A stretch of 64,000 nucleotides of DNA from Sphingomonas sp. 8AM (GTDB taxonomy: Bacteria; Pseudomonadota; Alphaproteobacteria; Sphingomonadales; Sphingomonadaceae), in contig NZ_LR733844.1 of NCBI RefSeq assembly GCF_902506455.1, positions 2,591,093 through 2,655,092 of the forward strand, written 5' to 3'. Both the position numbers and the translations under genes were made by a program. Below the pieces are notes generated by a model. That model had not been told where the DNA came from. It ran no database searches and saw nothing but the letters and a program-made list of their open reading frames with translations. Below, in pieces: positions 36,822-46,089 of this stretch (positions within the stretch are counted from its first letter, which is position 1; each line of letters starts with the position of its first letter).

Positions 36822-36960
36822 CAAACCTCCCGTCCCCCTTCGTGTTCACCCATTGTCTATTCAGCGCACCATTGAGTTGCGAAAACCTGCCGTCGCTTGC
36901 CAAAAAGCAGCACCGAGGCGTTTCAGCCACGCCGATACAAGCGCAAAACTTTGATGTGAC

Positions 36961-37001
36961 TTACCCTTCCCTCGTTTAGGTAAATCGGTCGAAGATATAA
37001 T
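36961..37001 (+). promoter_or_regulatory. AT-rich putative promoter with inverted repeat, upstream of paiB-like gene
   Basis: TTACC (36961-36965) and GGTAA (36979-36983) form an inverted repeat, followed by a consensus TATAAT at 36996-37001. The roughly 300-nt gap 36822-37122 is otherwise featureless and more AT-rich than the rest of the window. Consensus -10 boxes are rare in this GC-rich DNA, so the site is notable, but a good -35 is not seen. Confidence 0.35.
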
Positions 37002-37122
37002 TATTGGCTCATAATGGTGAAAACCGGTTCACCATGGCCCCTGCTGTCCTTCGCGCGGTCGACAATGAAGCGGGCCGCCTGTTATCTCCCCGCTCCTGCA
37101 GGACACCGCGCACGAGACAAGA

Positions 37123-37758
37123 ATGCTTTACACCAAACCGCTCTTCCAGCCCGGGGAAGCGACCGCGCTGTTCGATCTGGTCGATGAGGTCACTCATGGT
37201 ACGCTCGTGACGGCGGTGGGCGAAGGCGTGCAGATTTCGCACCCTGTTTTCATGGCGGATCGCGGCCGGAACCGACTGGTGAGTCACCTCGCACGCGCCA
37301 ACGACCATGCCGCGGTGATCGAATCGGGTACGCCATCGACCGCGATCATCATGGACCCCGGCGCCTATCTTTCCTCGTCATGGCATCCCGCCGCGCCGCT
37401 TCGCGACAGCGCGCCGACATGGGCGTTCCGGGTCGCCCATGTCCATGGACGGCTAGAAACGCTCTCCCGCGCGGCCACGATCGCGCATCTCGCCGAACTG
37501 GTCGCGCACCTCGAGAAAAACCGGCCAAACGGCTGGCGGATGGCCGAGCTCGGCCCTGGCGGCCTCGACCGTCGTCTGCCGCGGATCATCGGTTACGAGC
37601 TCGTCATCGAGCGTGTGGAAACAAGCTTCCGGCTCGGTCAGGACGAACGCGAACGCGACATGATCGCGGCCGCCGATGCCTTGCGCACCGAAGGAAAAGC
37701 AATCCTCGCCGACCGCCTGCTGGCGGCACGCCGCGCGTCACCACCCCGCGACGGGTGA
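37123..37758 (+). CDS. PaiB-type FMN-binding negative transcriptional regulator
   Basis: A 211-residue protein of the PaiB family, a split-barrel flavin-binding fold. Recognition features are HGTLVTAVGEGVQISHPVFM, the HLARANDHAAVIESG block, GAYLSSSWHPAA and the HVHGRLETL motif. Bacillus PaiB represses sporulation and protease genes, but regulatory activity in other groups is unproven. It ends 48 nt from the convergent mutS stop. Confidence 0.85.
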   Translation: MLYTKPLFQPGEATALFDLVDEVTHGTLVTAVGEGVQISHPVFMADRGRNRLVSHLARANDHAAVIESGTPSTAIIMDPGAYLSSSWHPAAPLRDSAPTWAFRVAHVHGRLETLSRAATIAHLAELVAHLEKNRPNGWRMAELGPGGLDRRLPRIIGYELVIERVETSFRLGQDERERDMIAAADALRTEGKAILADRLLAARRASPPRDG

Positions 37759-37805
37759 ATGCCGTCAGACCCGTCCACGGCGTGCACCCGGAGCAGCCGA
37801 TCACC

Positions 37806-40406
37806 TCACCCCTCCCGCGCCAGCGCCTTCAGCCGGTACAGCGTATCGAGCGCCTCGCGCGGCGTCAGCGCGTCTACGTCGAGCGCCTCCACCTCGGCGC
37901 GGATCGCGTCGCATGTGTCCTCTTCTGCCTGCATGGCGGCGGCGAACAACGGCAGGTCGTCGAGCCCCGCCGCCAGCCCGCCGGTCCTGGCGCGCCCCGC
38001 CTCCAGCTTCGCGAGCACCGCCTTGGCGCGCGAGACGGTCGCGGGCGGCATCCCCGCCAGCCGCGCGACCGCGAGGCCATAGCTGCGGTCGGCCGGCCCG
38101 TCGGCGAGTTCGTGGAGCAGCACCAGCTCGCCCTTCCACTCGCGCGCGCGAACGTGGTGAAGCGACAGCGCGTCGCAGCGTTCCGCCAGCCGCGTCAGTT
38201 CGTGGTAATGGGTGGCGAACAGGCAGCGGCAGCGATTATCCTCGTGGATCGCCTCCACCACCGCCCAGGCGATCGCCAGCCCGTCATAGGTCGAGGTGCC
38301 GCGCCCGACCTCGTCGAGGATCACGAAGCTGCGCTCGGTCGCCTGCGCAAGGATCGCGGCGGTCTCGACCATCTCGACCATGAACGTCGAGCGCCCGCGC
38401 GCGAGATTGTCCGATGCGCCGACCCGGCTGAACAAGCGGTCGACCAGCCCGAGCCGCGCCGCCGCGGCGGGCACATAGGCCCCGGCCTGCGCCAGCACCG
38501 CGATCAGTGCATTCTGGCGCAGGAACGTCGACTTGCCGCCCATGTTCGGCCCCGTCACCAGCCACAGCCGCGACTTTTCGCCCAGCACGCAGTCATTGGC
38601 GACGAAGCGGTCGCCGCTCTTCGCCAGCGCGGCCTCGACCACCGGATGCCGCCCGCCGGTGACGTCGAAACAGGCATGGTCGACGAACGCCGGGCGCGAC
38701 CAGCCGCCCTCGATCGCGCGCTCGGCCAGCGCGGCGGCGACGTCGAGCCGCGCGAGCGCGTCGGCAGTCGCGGCGATCGCCAAGCGTCCCGCCAGCGCCT
38801 GCGCGGTGAGGTCCTCGAGATGCGCGGCCTCGGCGGCAAGCGCGTGCGCGCCGGCCTGCGTCACGCTCGCGGCGACCTCGTGCAACTCGGGCGCGTTGAA
38901 GCGCACCACCCCCGCCAGCGTCTGGCGATGCGTGAACCCTGAGTCCGCCGCCATCAACGGATCGGCGGCGCGCGCGGGCACCTCGATATGATAGCCGAGT
39001 ACGCCATTGTGGCGGATCTTGAGCGCGGAGATCCCGGTCTTCGCGCGGAACGTCGCTTCCAGTGCCGCGATCGCGCGCCGCCCGCCGCTGCCGGTATCGC
39101 GCAGCGCGTCGAGCGCCGGGTCATAGCCCGCGGCGATATAGCCGCCATCGCTCGCCTCGATCGGCGGCGACGGCACCAGCGCGCGCTTGAGCAGGTCGAT
39201 CAGCTCGCCATGCCCGCGCAACCGTGGCGCGATCTGCGACAGCAAAGCGGGCGTGTCGCCCAGCTTGCCGAGCCGGTCGCCGATCGCCCACGCGCCGTCC
39301 AGCCCGTCGCGCAACTGCCCGAGATCGCGCGGGCTCCCCCGCCCCGCCGCCAGCCGCCCGAGCGCGCGGCCGATATCGGGCAGCGCGCGCAACGCCGCGC
39401 GGATGCGGTCGCGCAGCCCGGCATCGTCGTGAAACAGCCGCACCAGATCGAGCCGCGCCTCGATGTCCGCGCGGTCCATCAGCGGCGCACCGAGGTCGGC
39501 GGCGAGCAGCCGCGCGCCCGCCCCCGTCACCGTCCGGTCGACCGCATCGAGCAGGCTGCCCTTGCGCTGCCCCTGCGCGGTGCAGGTGATCTCCAGGCTT
39601 TCGCGCGTCGCGGCGTCGATCGCCATCGTGTCGCGTGCGGCCGCCAGCACCGGCGGGCGCAGAAACGGCAATTGCCCCTTGGCGGTATGATCGAGATACG
39701 CGACCAGCCCGCCCGCCGCCGCCAGCCCGGCGCGCCCGAACCGCCCGAAGCCGTCGAGCGTGGCGACCGCGAACAGCCGCTTCAATCGCTCCTCGGCGCG
39801 CGCGCTGTCGAACTCGGCGCGCGGACGCCACACGGTCGCGGGTGCGTCGCCGCCCTCGGCCGCGACCACCTCCGCCGCGCCGAGCCGCGCCAGCTCGGCG
39901 CCCAGCGAGGCGCGGTCGCAGGCGATCACCTCGAACCGCCCGGTCGAGACATCCGCCGCCGCCACCGCGACCTCGCTCCCGGCCTCGCCGATCGCGACGC
40001 ACCAATTGGCGGCGCGCGCATCGAGCAACGTCTCCTCGGTCAGCGTCCCGGCGGTGACAACGCGGACGATTGCGCGGTTGACCAGCGCCTTCGACCCACG
40101 CGCCTTGCGCGCCGCCTCCGGCGATTCGGTCTGCTCGGCGATCGCGACGCGGTGCCCGGCCTTGATGAGCCGCTGCAGATAGGCGGTCGCGGCATGGACC
40201 GGCACGCCGCACATCGGGATCTTCTCGCCGGCATGTTCGCCGCGCGAGGTCAGCGCGATGTCGAGCACCTGCGCCGCCACCCGCGCATCATCGAAGAACA
40301 ATTCGAAGAAATCGCCCATCCGGTAGAAAAGCAGGCAATCCTCGGACTCGGCCTTGAGCGCGAGATATTGCGCCATCATCGGCGTCGGGGCGGGGGTGGT
40401 GGTCAT
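37806..40406 (-). CDS. mutS: DNA mismatch repair protein MutS
   Basis: MutS recognises mismatches and starts methyl-independent repair in this lineage. The 866-residue protein begins with the mismatch-binding domain (LLFYRMGDFFELFFDDA with the Phe-x-Glu wedge), then connector, lever and clamp domains. The ATPase has Walker A GPNMGGKST, FMVEMVETAAIL and Walker B ILDEVGRGTSTYDGLAIAW. A His-containing loop FATHYHELTRL follows. The start at 40406 (MTTTPAPTPMMAQY) is preferred to an upstream ATG. Full-length with no damage. Confidence 0.97.
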   Translation of the reverse strand: MTTTPAPTPMMAQYLALKAESEDCLLFYRMGDFFELFFDDARVAAQVLDIALTSRGEHAGEKIPMCGVPVHAATAYLQRLIKAGHRVAIAEQTESPEAARKARGSKALVNRAIVRVVTAGTLTEETLLDARAANWCVAIGEAGSEVAVAAADVSTGRFEVIACDRASLGAELARLGAAEVVAAEGGDAPATVWRPRAEFDSARAEERLKRLFAVATLDGFGRFGRAGLAAAGGLVAYLDHTAKGQLPFLRPPVLAAARDTMAIDAATRESLEITCTAQGQRKGSLLDAVDRTVTGAGARLLAADLGAPLMDRADIEARLDLVRLFHDDAGLRDRIRAALRALPDIGRALGRLAAGRGSPRDLGQLRDGLDGAWAIGDRLGKLGDTPALLSQIAPRLRGHGELIDLLKRALVPSPPIEASDGGYIAAGYDPALDALRDTGSGGRRAIAALEATFRAKTGISALKIRHNGVLGYHIEVPARAADPLMAADSGFTHRQTLAGVVRFNAPELHEVAASVTQAGAHALAAEAAHLEDLTAQALAGRLAIAATADALARLDVAAALAERAIEGGWSRPAFVDHACFDVTGGRHPVVEAALAKSGDRFVANDCVLGEKSRLWLVTGPNMGGKSTFLRQNALIAVLAQAGAYVPAAAARLGLVDRLFSRVGASDNLARGRSTFMVEMVETAAILAQATERSFVILDEVGRGTSTYDGLAIAWAVVEAIHEDNRCRCLFATHYHELTRLAERCDALSLHHVRAREWKGELVLLHELADGPADRSYGLAVARLAGMPPATVSRAKAVLAKLEAGRARTGGLAAGLDDLPLFAAAMQAEEDTCDAIRAEVEALDVDALTPREALDTLYRLKALAREG

Positions 40407-40465
40407 TGAAGCGGTCCGGGAATCGCGTGGCGTGTCAGGGATGCGCACGTCGCATCGCGATGCCG

Positions 40466-40669
40466 TCAGCCATCACGGCGCGCAAGCCACTCCTTGACCG
40501 GCAGGCGTCCGGGCTTGCCCCAGGTCTTCAACCATTCGCCAACGATCGCGTGCGAATGGACGCGCCCTGCCGCCACGTCGGCTTCGGCGCGGGCGAGGTC
40601 GGCGGCGAGCGCCGACTCGTCGCGGTTCGCCCACCGGTGATAGTCCTCGATGATGCGACACCTATCCAT
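40466..40669 (-). CDS. Small hypothetical protein, 67 aa
   Basis: A 67-residue hydrophilic protein with a helical pattern: RIIEDYHRWANRDESALAADL, then VHSHAIVGEWLKTWGKPGRLP. The sequence looks coding, with a spaced aromatic pattern, and similar small proteins occur in sphingomonads. It has no transmembrane segment or Cys pair. It might be an antitoxin-type small protein, but no toxin gene is adjacent. It lies 59 nt from mutS in the same direction. Confidence 0.6.
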   Translation of the reverse strand: MDRCRIIEDYHRWANRDESALAADLARAEADVAAGRVHSHAIVGEWLKTWGKPGRLPVKEWLARRDG

Positions 40670-40767
40670 GACGAGAGCATAAGCTGCCCGCCGCACGTCG
40701 ACCACCCGCCACTTTGACCGCAAGCCGCGGGATGCGGCCCCAGCCGGAAGCCGGTACAAGCATCGCC

Positions 40768-41250
40768 ATGCTCCACTACGCCACCCTTCCCTCCCCCGTC
40801 GGCGCGCTGACGCTGGTCGCCGACGACACCGCGCTCGTCGCGATCCTGTGGCCCGACGACAAACCGGAACGCGTACGGCTGGAGGCGACCACCGAGCGCC
40901 CCGACCATCCGGTGCTCGCCGCCGCCGCGACGCAGCTGGACGAATATTTCGCCGGCACCCGCACCACCTTCGACCTGCCGCTCGCGCCTCGCGGCACCGC
41001 CTTCCAGCGCGACGTCTGGCGCGCACTCGACGCGATCCCCTATGGCGAGACGCGCAGCTACGCCGACATCGCGCAGGCGATCGGCCGTCCCACCGCGACC
41101 CGCGCGGTCGGCGCGGCGAACGGGCGCAATCCGATCTCGATCGTCACCCCCTGCCACCGCGTGATCGGCCGATCGGGCGCGCTGACCGGCTTCGCCGGCG
41201 GGCTGGCCGCGAAGCAACATCTGCTCGCGCTGGAGCAAGGCCGACGCTGA
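40768..41250 (+). CDS. ogt: Methylated-DNA--[protein]-cysteine S-methyltransferase
   Basis: Ogt removes methyl groups from O6-methylguanine by transfer to its own Cys. The 160-residue protein has the active-site motif IVTPCHRVIGRSGALTGFAGG and the DNA-binding helix with Arg finger region AVGAANGRNP. The short N-terminal domain resembles Ogt rather than Ada. The start at 40768 (MLHYATLPSPVGAL) fits the family; an upstream ATG adds an unlikely tail. It diverges from the small protein and mutS, so two DNA repair genes lie side by side. Confidence 0.94.
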   Translation: MLHYATLPSPVGALTLVADDTALVAILWPDDKPERVRLEATTERPDHPVLAAAATQLDEYFAGTRTTFDLPLAPRGTAFQRDVWRALDAIPYGETRSYADIAQAIGRPTATRAVGAANGRNPISIVTPCHRVIGRSGALTGFAGGLAAKQHLLALEQGRR

Positions 41251-41278
41251 CCGATATTCGCGATGCACCTGCCAACCC

Positions 41279-41361
41279 CGTCATCCCGGACCTGATCCGG
41301 GATCCCGCTTCTGCCTCGGTGAACGAGAGAAGCGGGGCCCCAGATCGGGTCCGGGGCGACG
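41279..41361. repeat. Palindromic repeat family A, copy 5
   Basis: Left arm TCCCGGACCTGATCCGGGA and a diverged right arm CCCCAGATCGGGTCCGGGG lie between ogt and maeB. It is transcribed on the same strand as both genes. Confidence 0.82.
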
Positions 41362-41473
41362 GAGCTACGGAAATCGCACGTCGATAACGCGCGATGATCG
41401 TCACGACACGCCGACCATCATCGGCCTCGTGAGATATTCCCAACCGCGCCCGCATTCCGTAAGGGCTGTCGCC

Positions 41474-43747
41474 ATGACCGACGATCGCACCCAGGCCGAC
41501 GAGCGCAACGTCCAGTTCGAGCGCGAAGCATTATTGTTTCACTCGGAGGGGCGCCCCGGCAAGATCGAGATCGTGCCGTCCAAGCCGATGGCCTCGCAGC
41601 GTGATCTGGCGCTGGCCTATTCGCCCGGTGTCGCGATCCCGGTGCAGGCGATCGCCGACGATCCGTCGACCGCCTATGACTATACCGCGAAAGGCAATCT
41701 GGTCGCGGTGATCTCGAACGGCACCGCGATTCTCGGCATGGGCAATCTCGGCGCGCTCGCCTCCAAGCCGGTGATGGAAGGCAAGGCGGTGCTGTTCAAG
41801 CGCTTCGCCGACGTCGACTCGATCGACATCGAGCTGAAGACCGAGGATGTCGACCGGATCATCGACGCGGTCGAGCTGATGGAGCCGACCTTCGGCGGCA
41901 TCAATCTCGAGGACATCAAGGCCCCCGAATGTTTCATCATCGAGCAGACGCTGCGCGAACGGATGAACATCCCGGTCTTCCATGACGACCAGCACGGCAC
42001 CGCGATCATCTGCGCCGCGGGTGTCATCAACGCCTGCCTGCTGACCGGGCGTCGGCTGTCCGAGATCAAGGTCGTCGTCAACGGTGCCGGTGCAGCGGCG
42101 ATCGCCTGCACCGAACTCATCAAGGCGATGGGCGTCCGCCACGACAACGTCCTGATCTGCGATCGCACCGGCGTGATCTATCAGGGTCGCGACGACGTGA
42201 ACCAGTGGCAGTCGGCGCACGCCGCCAACACCGATCGCCGCACGCTGACCGAGGCGCTGCGCGGCGCCGACGTGTTCCTCGGGCTGTCGGCAGCGGGCGC
42301 GCTCAAGCCGGAAATGGTGGTCGACATGGCTCCCGCCCCGATCATCTTCGCGATGGCCAACCCGGAGCCGGAGATCCGCCCCGAACTCGCCAAGGCAGCG
42401 CGCCCCGACGCGATCGTCGCGACCGGGCGCTCGGATTATCCGAACCAGGTCAACAACGTGATCTGCTTCCCGTTCATCTTCCGCGGCGCGCTCGACGTGC
42501 GCGCGACCGGCATCAACGACGCGATGAAGATCGCCGCCGCCAACGCCATCGCCGAACTGGCGCGGCAGCGCGTGCCCGAAGAGGTCGCGATCGCCTATGG
42601 CGTGCAGCACAGCTTCGGCCCCGAGTACATCATCCCGTCGCCGTTCGATCCGCGGCTGATGGAAATCGTCCCCGCCGCGGTCGCCAAGGCGGCGATGGAT
42701 TCGGGCGTCGCAACCAAGCCGATCCTCGACATGGCCGCTTATGCAGCGGCGCTGCGCGCGCGGCTCAACCCGACCACCTCGGTGCTCAGCCTCGCCTATG
42801 AAGGCGCGAAGGCCAATCCGAAGCGTGTGCTGTTCGCCGAGGGCGAGGAGGAAGTCGTGCTGCGCGCGGCGATCGCATTCAAGGAAGGCGGGTACGGCAC
42901 GCCGGTGCTCGTCGGGCGCGAGGACGTCTACGACAAGCTCCGTGCGCTCGGCATCGCCAACCCCGAGGAATATGAGCTGCACAACAGCCGCGTCTCGCCG
43001 CTGGTGCCCAAGATGGTCGACTTCCTCTACGCGCGCCTGCAACGCCGCGGCTTCCTGCGCCGCGAGGTCGAGCGGATGATCAATCAGGATCGCAACATCT
43101 TCGGCTCGGTGCTGCTGCAGCTCGGTGAGGCGGATGCGATGATCACCGGCGTGACGCGCCCGTTCGCGCAGTCGATGCGCGAGATCAAGCGCGTGATCGA
43201 CCCCGCACCGGGCCGCACCGCGTTCGGCATCCACGTGCTGGTCGGCCAGTCGCACACCGTCTTCATCGCCGACACGACCGTCAACGAGCGTCCGACCGCC
43301 GAGGAACTCGCCGACATCGCCGAACAGACCGCCGCGGTCGCGCGCCGGCTCGGGCAGGAGCCGCGCGTCGCGTTCCTCAGCTATTCGACGTTCGGCAACC
43401 CCAACGGCCAGTGGCTCGACAACATCCGCGGCGCGGTACAGGTGCTCGACGACCGCAAGGTGAGCTTCGAGTATGAGGGCGAAATGGCCCCCGACGTCGC
43501 ACTCAACCCGCGCCAGCTCAAGAACTTCCCTTTCGCGCGGCTGTCGGGCCCGGCCAACGTGCTGGTGATGCCGGGGCTGCAATCGGCGAACATTTCCGCC
43601 AAGCTGCTGCGCGAGCTGGGCGGCGACGACATGATCGGCCCGATGCTGGTCGGCATGGAAAAGCCGGTCCAGATCGCGCCGATGACCTCGACCGCCGGCG
43701 ATCTGGTGACGCTGGCGGTGCTGGCCGCGGGGGGGATCGCGCGCTGA
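41474..43747 (+). CDS. maeB: NADP-dependent malic enzyme with C-terminal phosphotransacetylase-like domain
   Basis: MaeB decarboxylates malate to pyruvate with NADP. The 757-residue protein is a fusion. The malic domain shows LALAYSPGVAIPVQAI, FHDDQHGTAIICAAGVINA and NGAGAAAIACTELI. After about residue 440 follows a phosphate acetyltransferase-like domain (LFAEGEEEVVLRAAIAF, then MVGMEKPVQIAP near the end) that is regulatory rather than catalytic and senses acetyl-CoA. The start at 41474 (MTDDRTQAD) matches homologues. Confidence 0.96.
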   Translation: MTDDRTQADERNVQFEREALLFHSEGRPGKIEIVPSKPMASQRDLALAYSPGVAIPVQAIADDPSTAYDYTAKGNLVAVISNGTAILGMGNLGALASKPVMEGKAVLFKRFADVDSIDIELKTEDVDRIIDAVELMEPTFGGINLEDIKAPECFIIEQTLRERMNIPVFHDDQHGTAIICAAGVINACLLTGRRLSEIKVVVNGAGAAAIACTELIKAMGVRHDNVLICDRTGVIYQGRDDVNQWQSAHAANTDRRTLTEALRGADVFLGLSAAGALKPEMVVDMAPAPIIFAMANPEPEIRPELAKAARPDAIVATGRSDYPNQVNNVICFPFIFRGALDVRATGINDAMKIAAANAIAELARQRVPEEVAIAYGVQHSFGPEYIIPSPFDPRLMEIVPAAVAKAAMDSGVATKPILDMAAYAAALRARLNPTTSVLSLAYEGAKANPKRVLFAEGEEEVVLRAAIAFKEGGYGTPVLVGREDVYDKLRALGIANPEEYELHNSRVSPLVPKMVDFLYARLQRRGFLRREVERMINQDRNIFGSVLLQLGEADAMITGVTRPFAQSMREIKRVIDPAPGRTAFGIHVLVGQSHTVFIADTTVNERPTAEELADIAEQTAAVARRLGQEPRVAFLSYSTFGNPNGQWLDNIRGAVQVLDDRKVSFEYEGEMAPDVALNPRQLKNFPFARLSGPANVLVMPGLQSANISAKLLRELGGDDMIGPMLVGMEKPVQIAPMTSTAGDLVTLAVLAAGGIAR

Positions 43748-43810
43748 GGTGATGGGGGAAAGGCGCTGTCGTGCAGTTGCGGTCGTTTACCTGCACGGCA
43801 TAGTCCGTAG

Positions 43811-44269
43811 ATGGTCACCGCACGCCTGCCCTTCGGCAAACCTGTTGCTTGGATACTCGCCGCCTTCGTCATACTTGGGCTTCCGGCAACAAGCTGGATT
43901 TACTGGCCCGCTGTAGGAAAGGCGGGGGTGCTTTCGCCCGAGGCCGACACGATCATCATCCCGATGGTGAACAGCGTCTTTCTTGCTATTGTGCTTCTGC
44001 CCGTCGTCTGCGGAATAACGTGGCTCTGCCTCCGTGGCAAAAATGATGCTGGCAACCTGCTGGCATGGGACGGCACCCGACCCGTCCGCAGCGTCGCCGT
44101 GACGCTGTGCTTCGCCATACCGTTTTGCTTTGGACTTTCGTCACTGCTGGATGAGTTTACCGCTCCGCCCGGGTGGCACGGTCTTTGGTGGCTGCCCTAT
44201 ACGTTGATTACGCTGTTCTGGTTGACTGTCATGCGCGGGGCCGCCCTCTCAGACCGGAACGGCTGCTAG
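43811..44269 (+). CDS. Hypothetical integral membrane protein, 152 aa
   Basis: Four hydrophobic segments are visible: AWILAAFVILGLPATSWIYW, VFLAIVLLPVVCGITWLCL, VTLCFAIPFCFGLSSLL and WLPYTLITLFWLTVM. The loops are short and polar. No family is recognised. It starts with an ATG at 43811, 63 nt after maeB, and ends just before an intergenic repeat. It is probably an inner-membrane protein of unknown role. Confidence 0.65.
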   Translation: MVTARLPFGKPVAWILAAFVILGLPATSWIYWPAVGKAGVLSPEADTIIIPMVNSVFLAIVLLPVVCGITWLCLRGKNDAGNLLAWDGTRPVRSVAVTLCFAIPFCFGLSSLLDEFTAPPGWHGLWWLPYTLITLFWLTVMRGAALSDRNGC

Positions 44270-44279
44270 CCGCCAACGC

Positions 44280-44357
44280 CGTCATTCCCGCGCAGGCGGG
44301 AATCCAGAACCTCTGACGCTTCGCTTCCATCGACCAACCTGCGCGCCTGGAATGACG
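44280..44357. repeat. Palindromic repeat family E, copy 1
   Basis: CGTCATTCCCGCGCAGGCGG then GAATCCAGAAC forms the left arm; a shorter right arm CGCGCCTGGAATGACGG closes it. This CATTCCCGC type is widespread in proteobacterial intergenic regions. It lies between the convergent membrane-protein gene and ruvC. Confidence 0.7.
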
Positions 44358-44368
44358 GATCGGCGCCG

Positions 44369-44875
44369 CTAAGCCCCCGCCCGCGCCCGCCGCATCATCC
44401 CCTGCGCGCTCGCGACATGGTGCGCATGGCAGATCGCGACCGCCAGCGCGTCGGCGGCATCCGGTCCGGCCAGCTTCGCGCCGGGCAGCAGCACCGCCAT
44501 CATCGCCTGAATCTGCCGCTTCTCCGCCCCGCCGGTGCCGACTACCGCCTTCTTGACCGTCGAGGGATGATACTCCCCGATCGTCAGCCCCGCGCCGCTC
44601 GCCGCCAGCAACACGACGCCCCGCGCCTGCCCCAGCTTGAGCGTCGATTGCGCGTTGGTGTTGCCCAGCACCTCCTCGACCGCCGCCTCGTCGGGCCGCT
44701 CGGCGCGGATGACGTCGATCAGCGCGGCGTAGAGGTTCGCCAGCCGGCGCGGCAGCGGCATCGACGGATCGGTGCGGATCTGCCCGTTGCCGACATGGCT
44801 CAGCCGGTTCCCCTCCGCGCGGATCACCCCCCAACCGGTGGTGCCGAGACCGGGATCGAGACCGAGGATGATCAT
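44369..44875 (-). CDS. ruvC: Holliday junction resolvase RuvC
   Basis: RuvC cuts four-way junctions in recombinational repair. The 168-residue protein has the four acidic catalytic residues: Asp in [15 protein letters not shown], Glu in [14 protein letters not shown], and the Asp pair in [17 protein letters not shown]. The ATG overlaps the DUF559 stop (ATGA). ruvA and ruvB are not next to it, and yebC, its usual upstream partner, is separated by the DUF559 cassette. Confidence 0.95.
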   Translation of the reverse strand: MIILGLDPGLGTTGWGVIRAEGNRLSHVGNGQIRTDPSMPLPRRLANLYAALIDVIRAERPDEAAVEEVLGNTNAQSTLKLGQARGVVLLAASGAGLTIGEYHPSTVKKAVVGTGGAEKRQIQAMMAVLLPGAKLAGPDAADALAVAICHAHHVASAQGMMRRARAGA

Positions 44876-45273
44876 GCCTTAAGCCCCTCCCCCTCGGGGG
44901 AGGGGTTGGGGTGGGGCAGGCCGGACCACCGATCCGGTCTGCCTTGGAGAGCGGCTACGATCGTGAGGAGGACACCTTCCATGGTGTCGCGGATGTCGAG
45001 GTTCGAGAAGCGCAGGGTGTGGAAGCCTTTGTTGCCGGTAAATCGGTCACGCTCGGCGTCTTTGACGGGATCGTGCGTGTCGCCATCGACCTCCACGATC
45101 AGCCCCTTCGCCGGGCAGAAGAAGTCGGCGATGTAAGGCGCGATGACGTGCTGGCGTCGAAACTTGTAACTGAGCTTGGTGCCCGACAGTTCACGCCACA
45201 GCCGTTTCTCCCATTCGGTGGGATTACGGCGCATCTCCGCGGCGCGGGCCAGCAGCTCCTTCTCGCTCGTCAT
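44872..45273 (-). CDS. DUF559 endonuclease-like protein carried in an inverted-repeat cassette
   Basis: A 133-residue DUF559 protein, a small PD-(D/E)xK-type fold related to Vsr and restriction nucleases. Core motifs are [34 protein letters not shown], then [11 protein letters not shown] with the acidic residues and DAERDRF. The C-terminus, [16 protein letters not shown], is translated from the left inverted repeat itself. The ATG at 45273 lies 2 nt from the right repeat, whose G-rich arm supplies the ribosome site. The stop overlaps the ruvC ATG. No catalytic role has been shown for this family. Confidence 0.88.
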   Translation of the reverse strand: MTSEKELLARAAEMRRNPTEWEKRLWRELSGTKLSYKFRRQHVIAPYIADFFCPAKGLIVEVDGDTHDPVKDAERDRFTGNKGFHTLRFSNLDIRDTMEGVLLTIVAALQGRPDRWSGLPHPNPSPEGEGLKA

Positions 45274-45314
45274 TCCCCCACCCCAACCCCTCCCCTGAAG
45301 GGGAGGGGCTTAAG
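44878..45314. mobile_element. 437-bp DUF559 cassette with 39-bp terminal inverted repeats
   Basis: The left end (44878-44916) begins CTTAAGCCCCTCCCC and contains an internal palindrome, then TTGGGGTGGGG. The right end (45276-45314) is its reverse complement with two differences. Almost all of the space between is the DUF559 frame. The right end stops 2 nt before the yebC stop codon (45317-45319) and the left end 2 nt past the ruvC start codon. yebC and ruvC are usually adjacent, so the cassette looks inserted at their junction. The ends match family C elements at 14312 and 16236. Confidence 0.8.
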
Positions 45315-45316
45315 AA

Positions 45317-46060
45317 CTAAGCCAGCTTCGCCATCACCTCGTCGGACACCTCGTAATTCCCCCACACCGTCTGCACGTCGTCATCGTCGTCAAGCGCGTC
45401 GATCAGCTTGAACAGCGTCGCCGCATCCACCTCGGTGACCTCGACCATCGTCTGCGGACGCCACGCCAGCTTCGCGCCTTCGGCCTCGCCCAGCACCGGC
45501 TCCAGCGCCTTGGCGACCTCATGCAACGAGCCCTGCTCGGTCCAGATCTCATGCCCTTCCTCGGAGGAGGTCACGTCCTCGGCCCCGGCCTCCAGCGCCG
45601 CCTCGAACACCTTCTCGGCATCGCCCGCGCTCGCCGGATAGTTGATGAGCCCCATCCGGTCGAAGCCGTGGCTCACCGAACCGCTCGCGCCCAGATTGCC
45701 GCCGTTCTTCGACACCGCGGTGCGCACGTTGGTGGCGGTACGGTTGCGATTGTCGGACAGCGCCTCGATGATCAGGCTCACGCCCCCGGGCCCGAAGCCT
45801 TCGTAGCGGATTTCCTCGTAATTCTCGGTATCGCCCTTGCTCGCCTTGTCGATCGCGCGCTGGATATTGTCCTTGGGCATCGACTGCGCCTTGGCGGCGT
45901 TGATCGCGGCGCGCAGCCGCGGGTTCATGTCGGGATCGGGCAGCCCCATCTTCGCCGCGACGGTGATTTCGCGGCTGAGCTTGGAAAACATGCCGGAGCG
46001 CTTCTTATCCTGCGCGCCCTTGCGGTGCATGATGTTCTTGAACTTGGAATGGCCTGCCAT
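45317..46060 (-). CDS. yebC: YebC/PmpR-family protein (ribosome-associated or transcriptional regulator)
   Basis: A 247-residue YebC/TACO1 protein. Typical features are [20 protein letters not shown] at the start, the [14 protein letters not shown] helix, [12 protein letters not shown], the [20 protein letters not shown] core and an acidic tail ([12 protein letters not shown]). Members help ribosomes at polyproline stretches or bind promoters such as ruvC's. The start at 46060 is set by the conserved N-terminus. In most alphaproteobacteria the next gene is ruvC; here the DUF559 cassette intervenes. Confidence 0.95.
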   Translation of the reverse strand: MAGHSKFKNIMHRKGAQDKKRSGMFSKLSREITVAAKMGLPDPDMNPRLRAAINAAKAQSMPKDNIQRAIDKASKGDTENYEEIRYEGFGPGGVSLIIEALSDNRNRTATNVRTAVSKNGGNLGASGSVSHGFDRMGLINYPASAGDAEKVFEAALEAGAEDVTSSEEGHEIWTEQGSLHEVAKALEPVLGEAEGAKLAWRPQTMVEVTEVDAATLFKLIDALDDDDDVQTVWGNYEVSDEVMAKLA

Positions 46061-46089
46061 GATCGCCTCTGACGGATAATCCCGTGCCT

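Noticed and set aside
41531..43582. 683-codon open frame opposite maeB
   Set aside because: Shadow of the maeB third-position GC bias; low-complexity Arg/Asp/His sequence.
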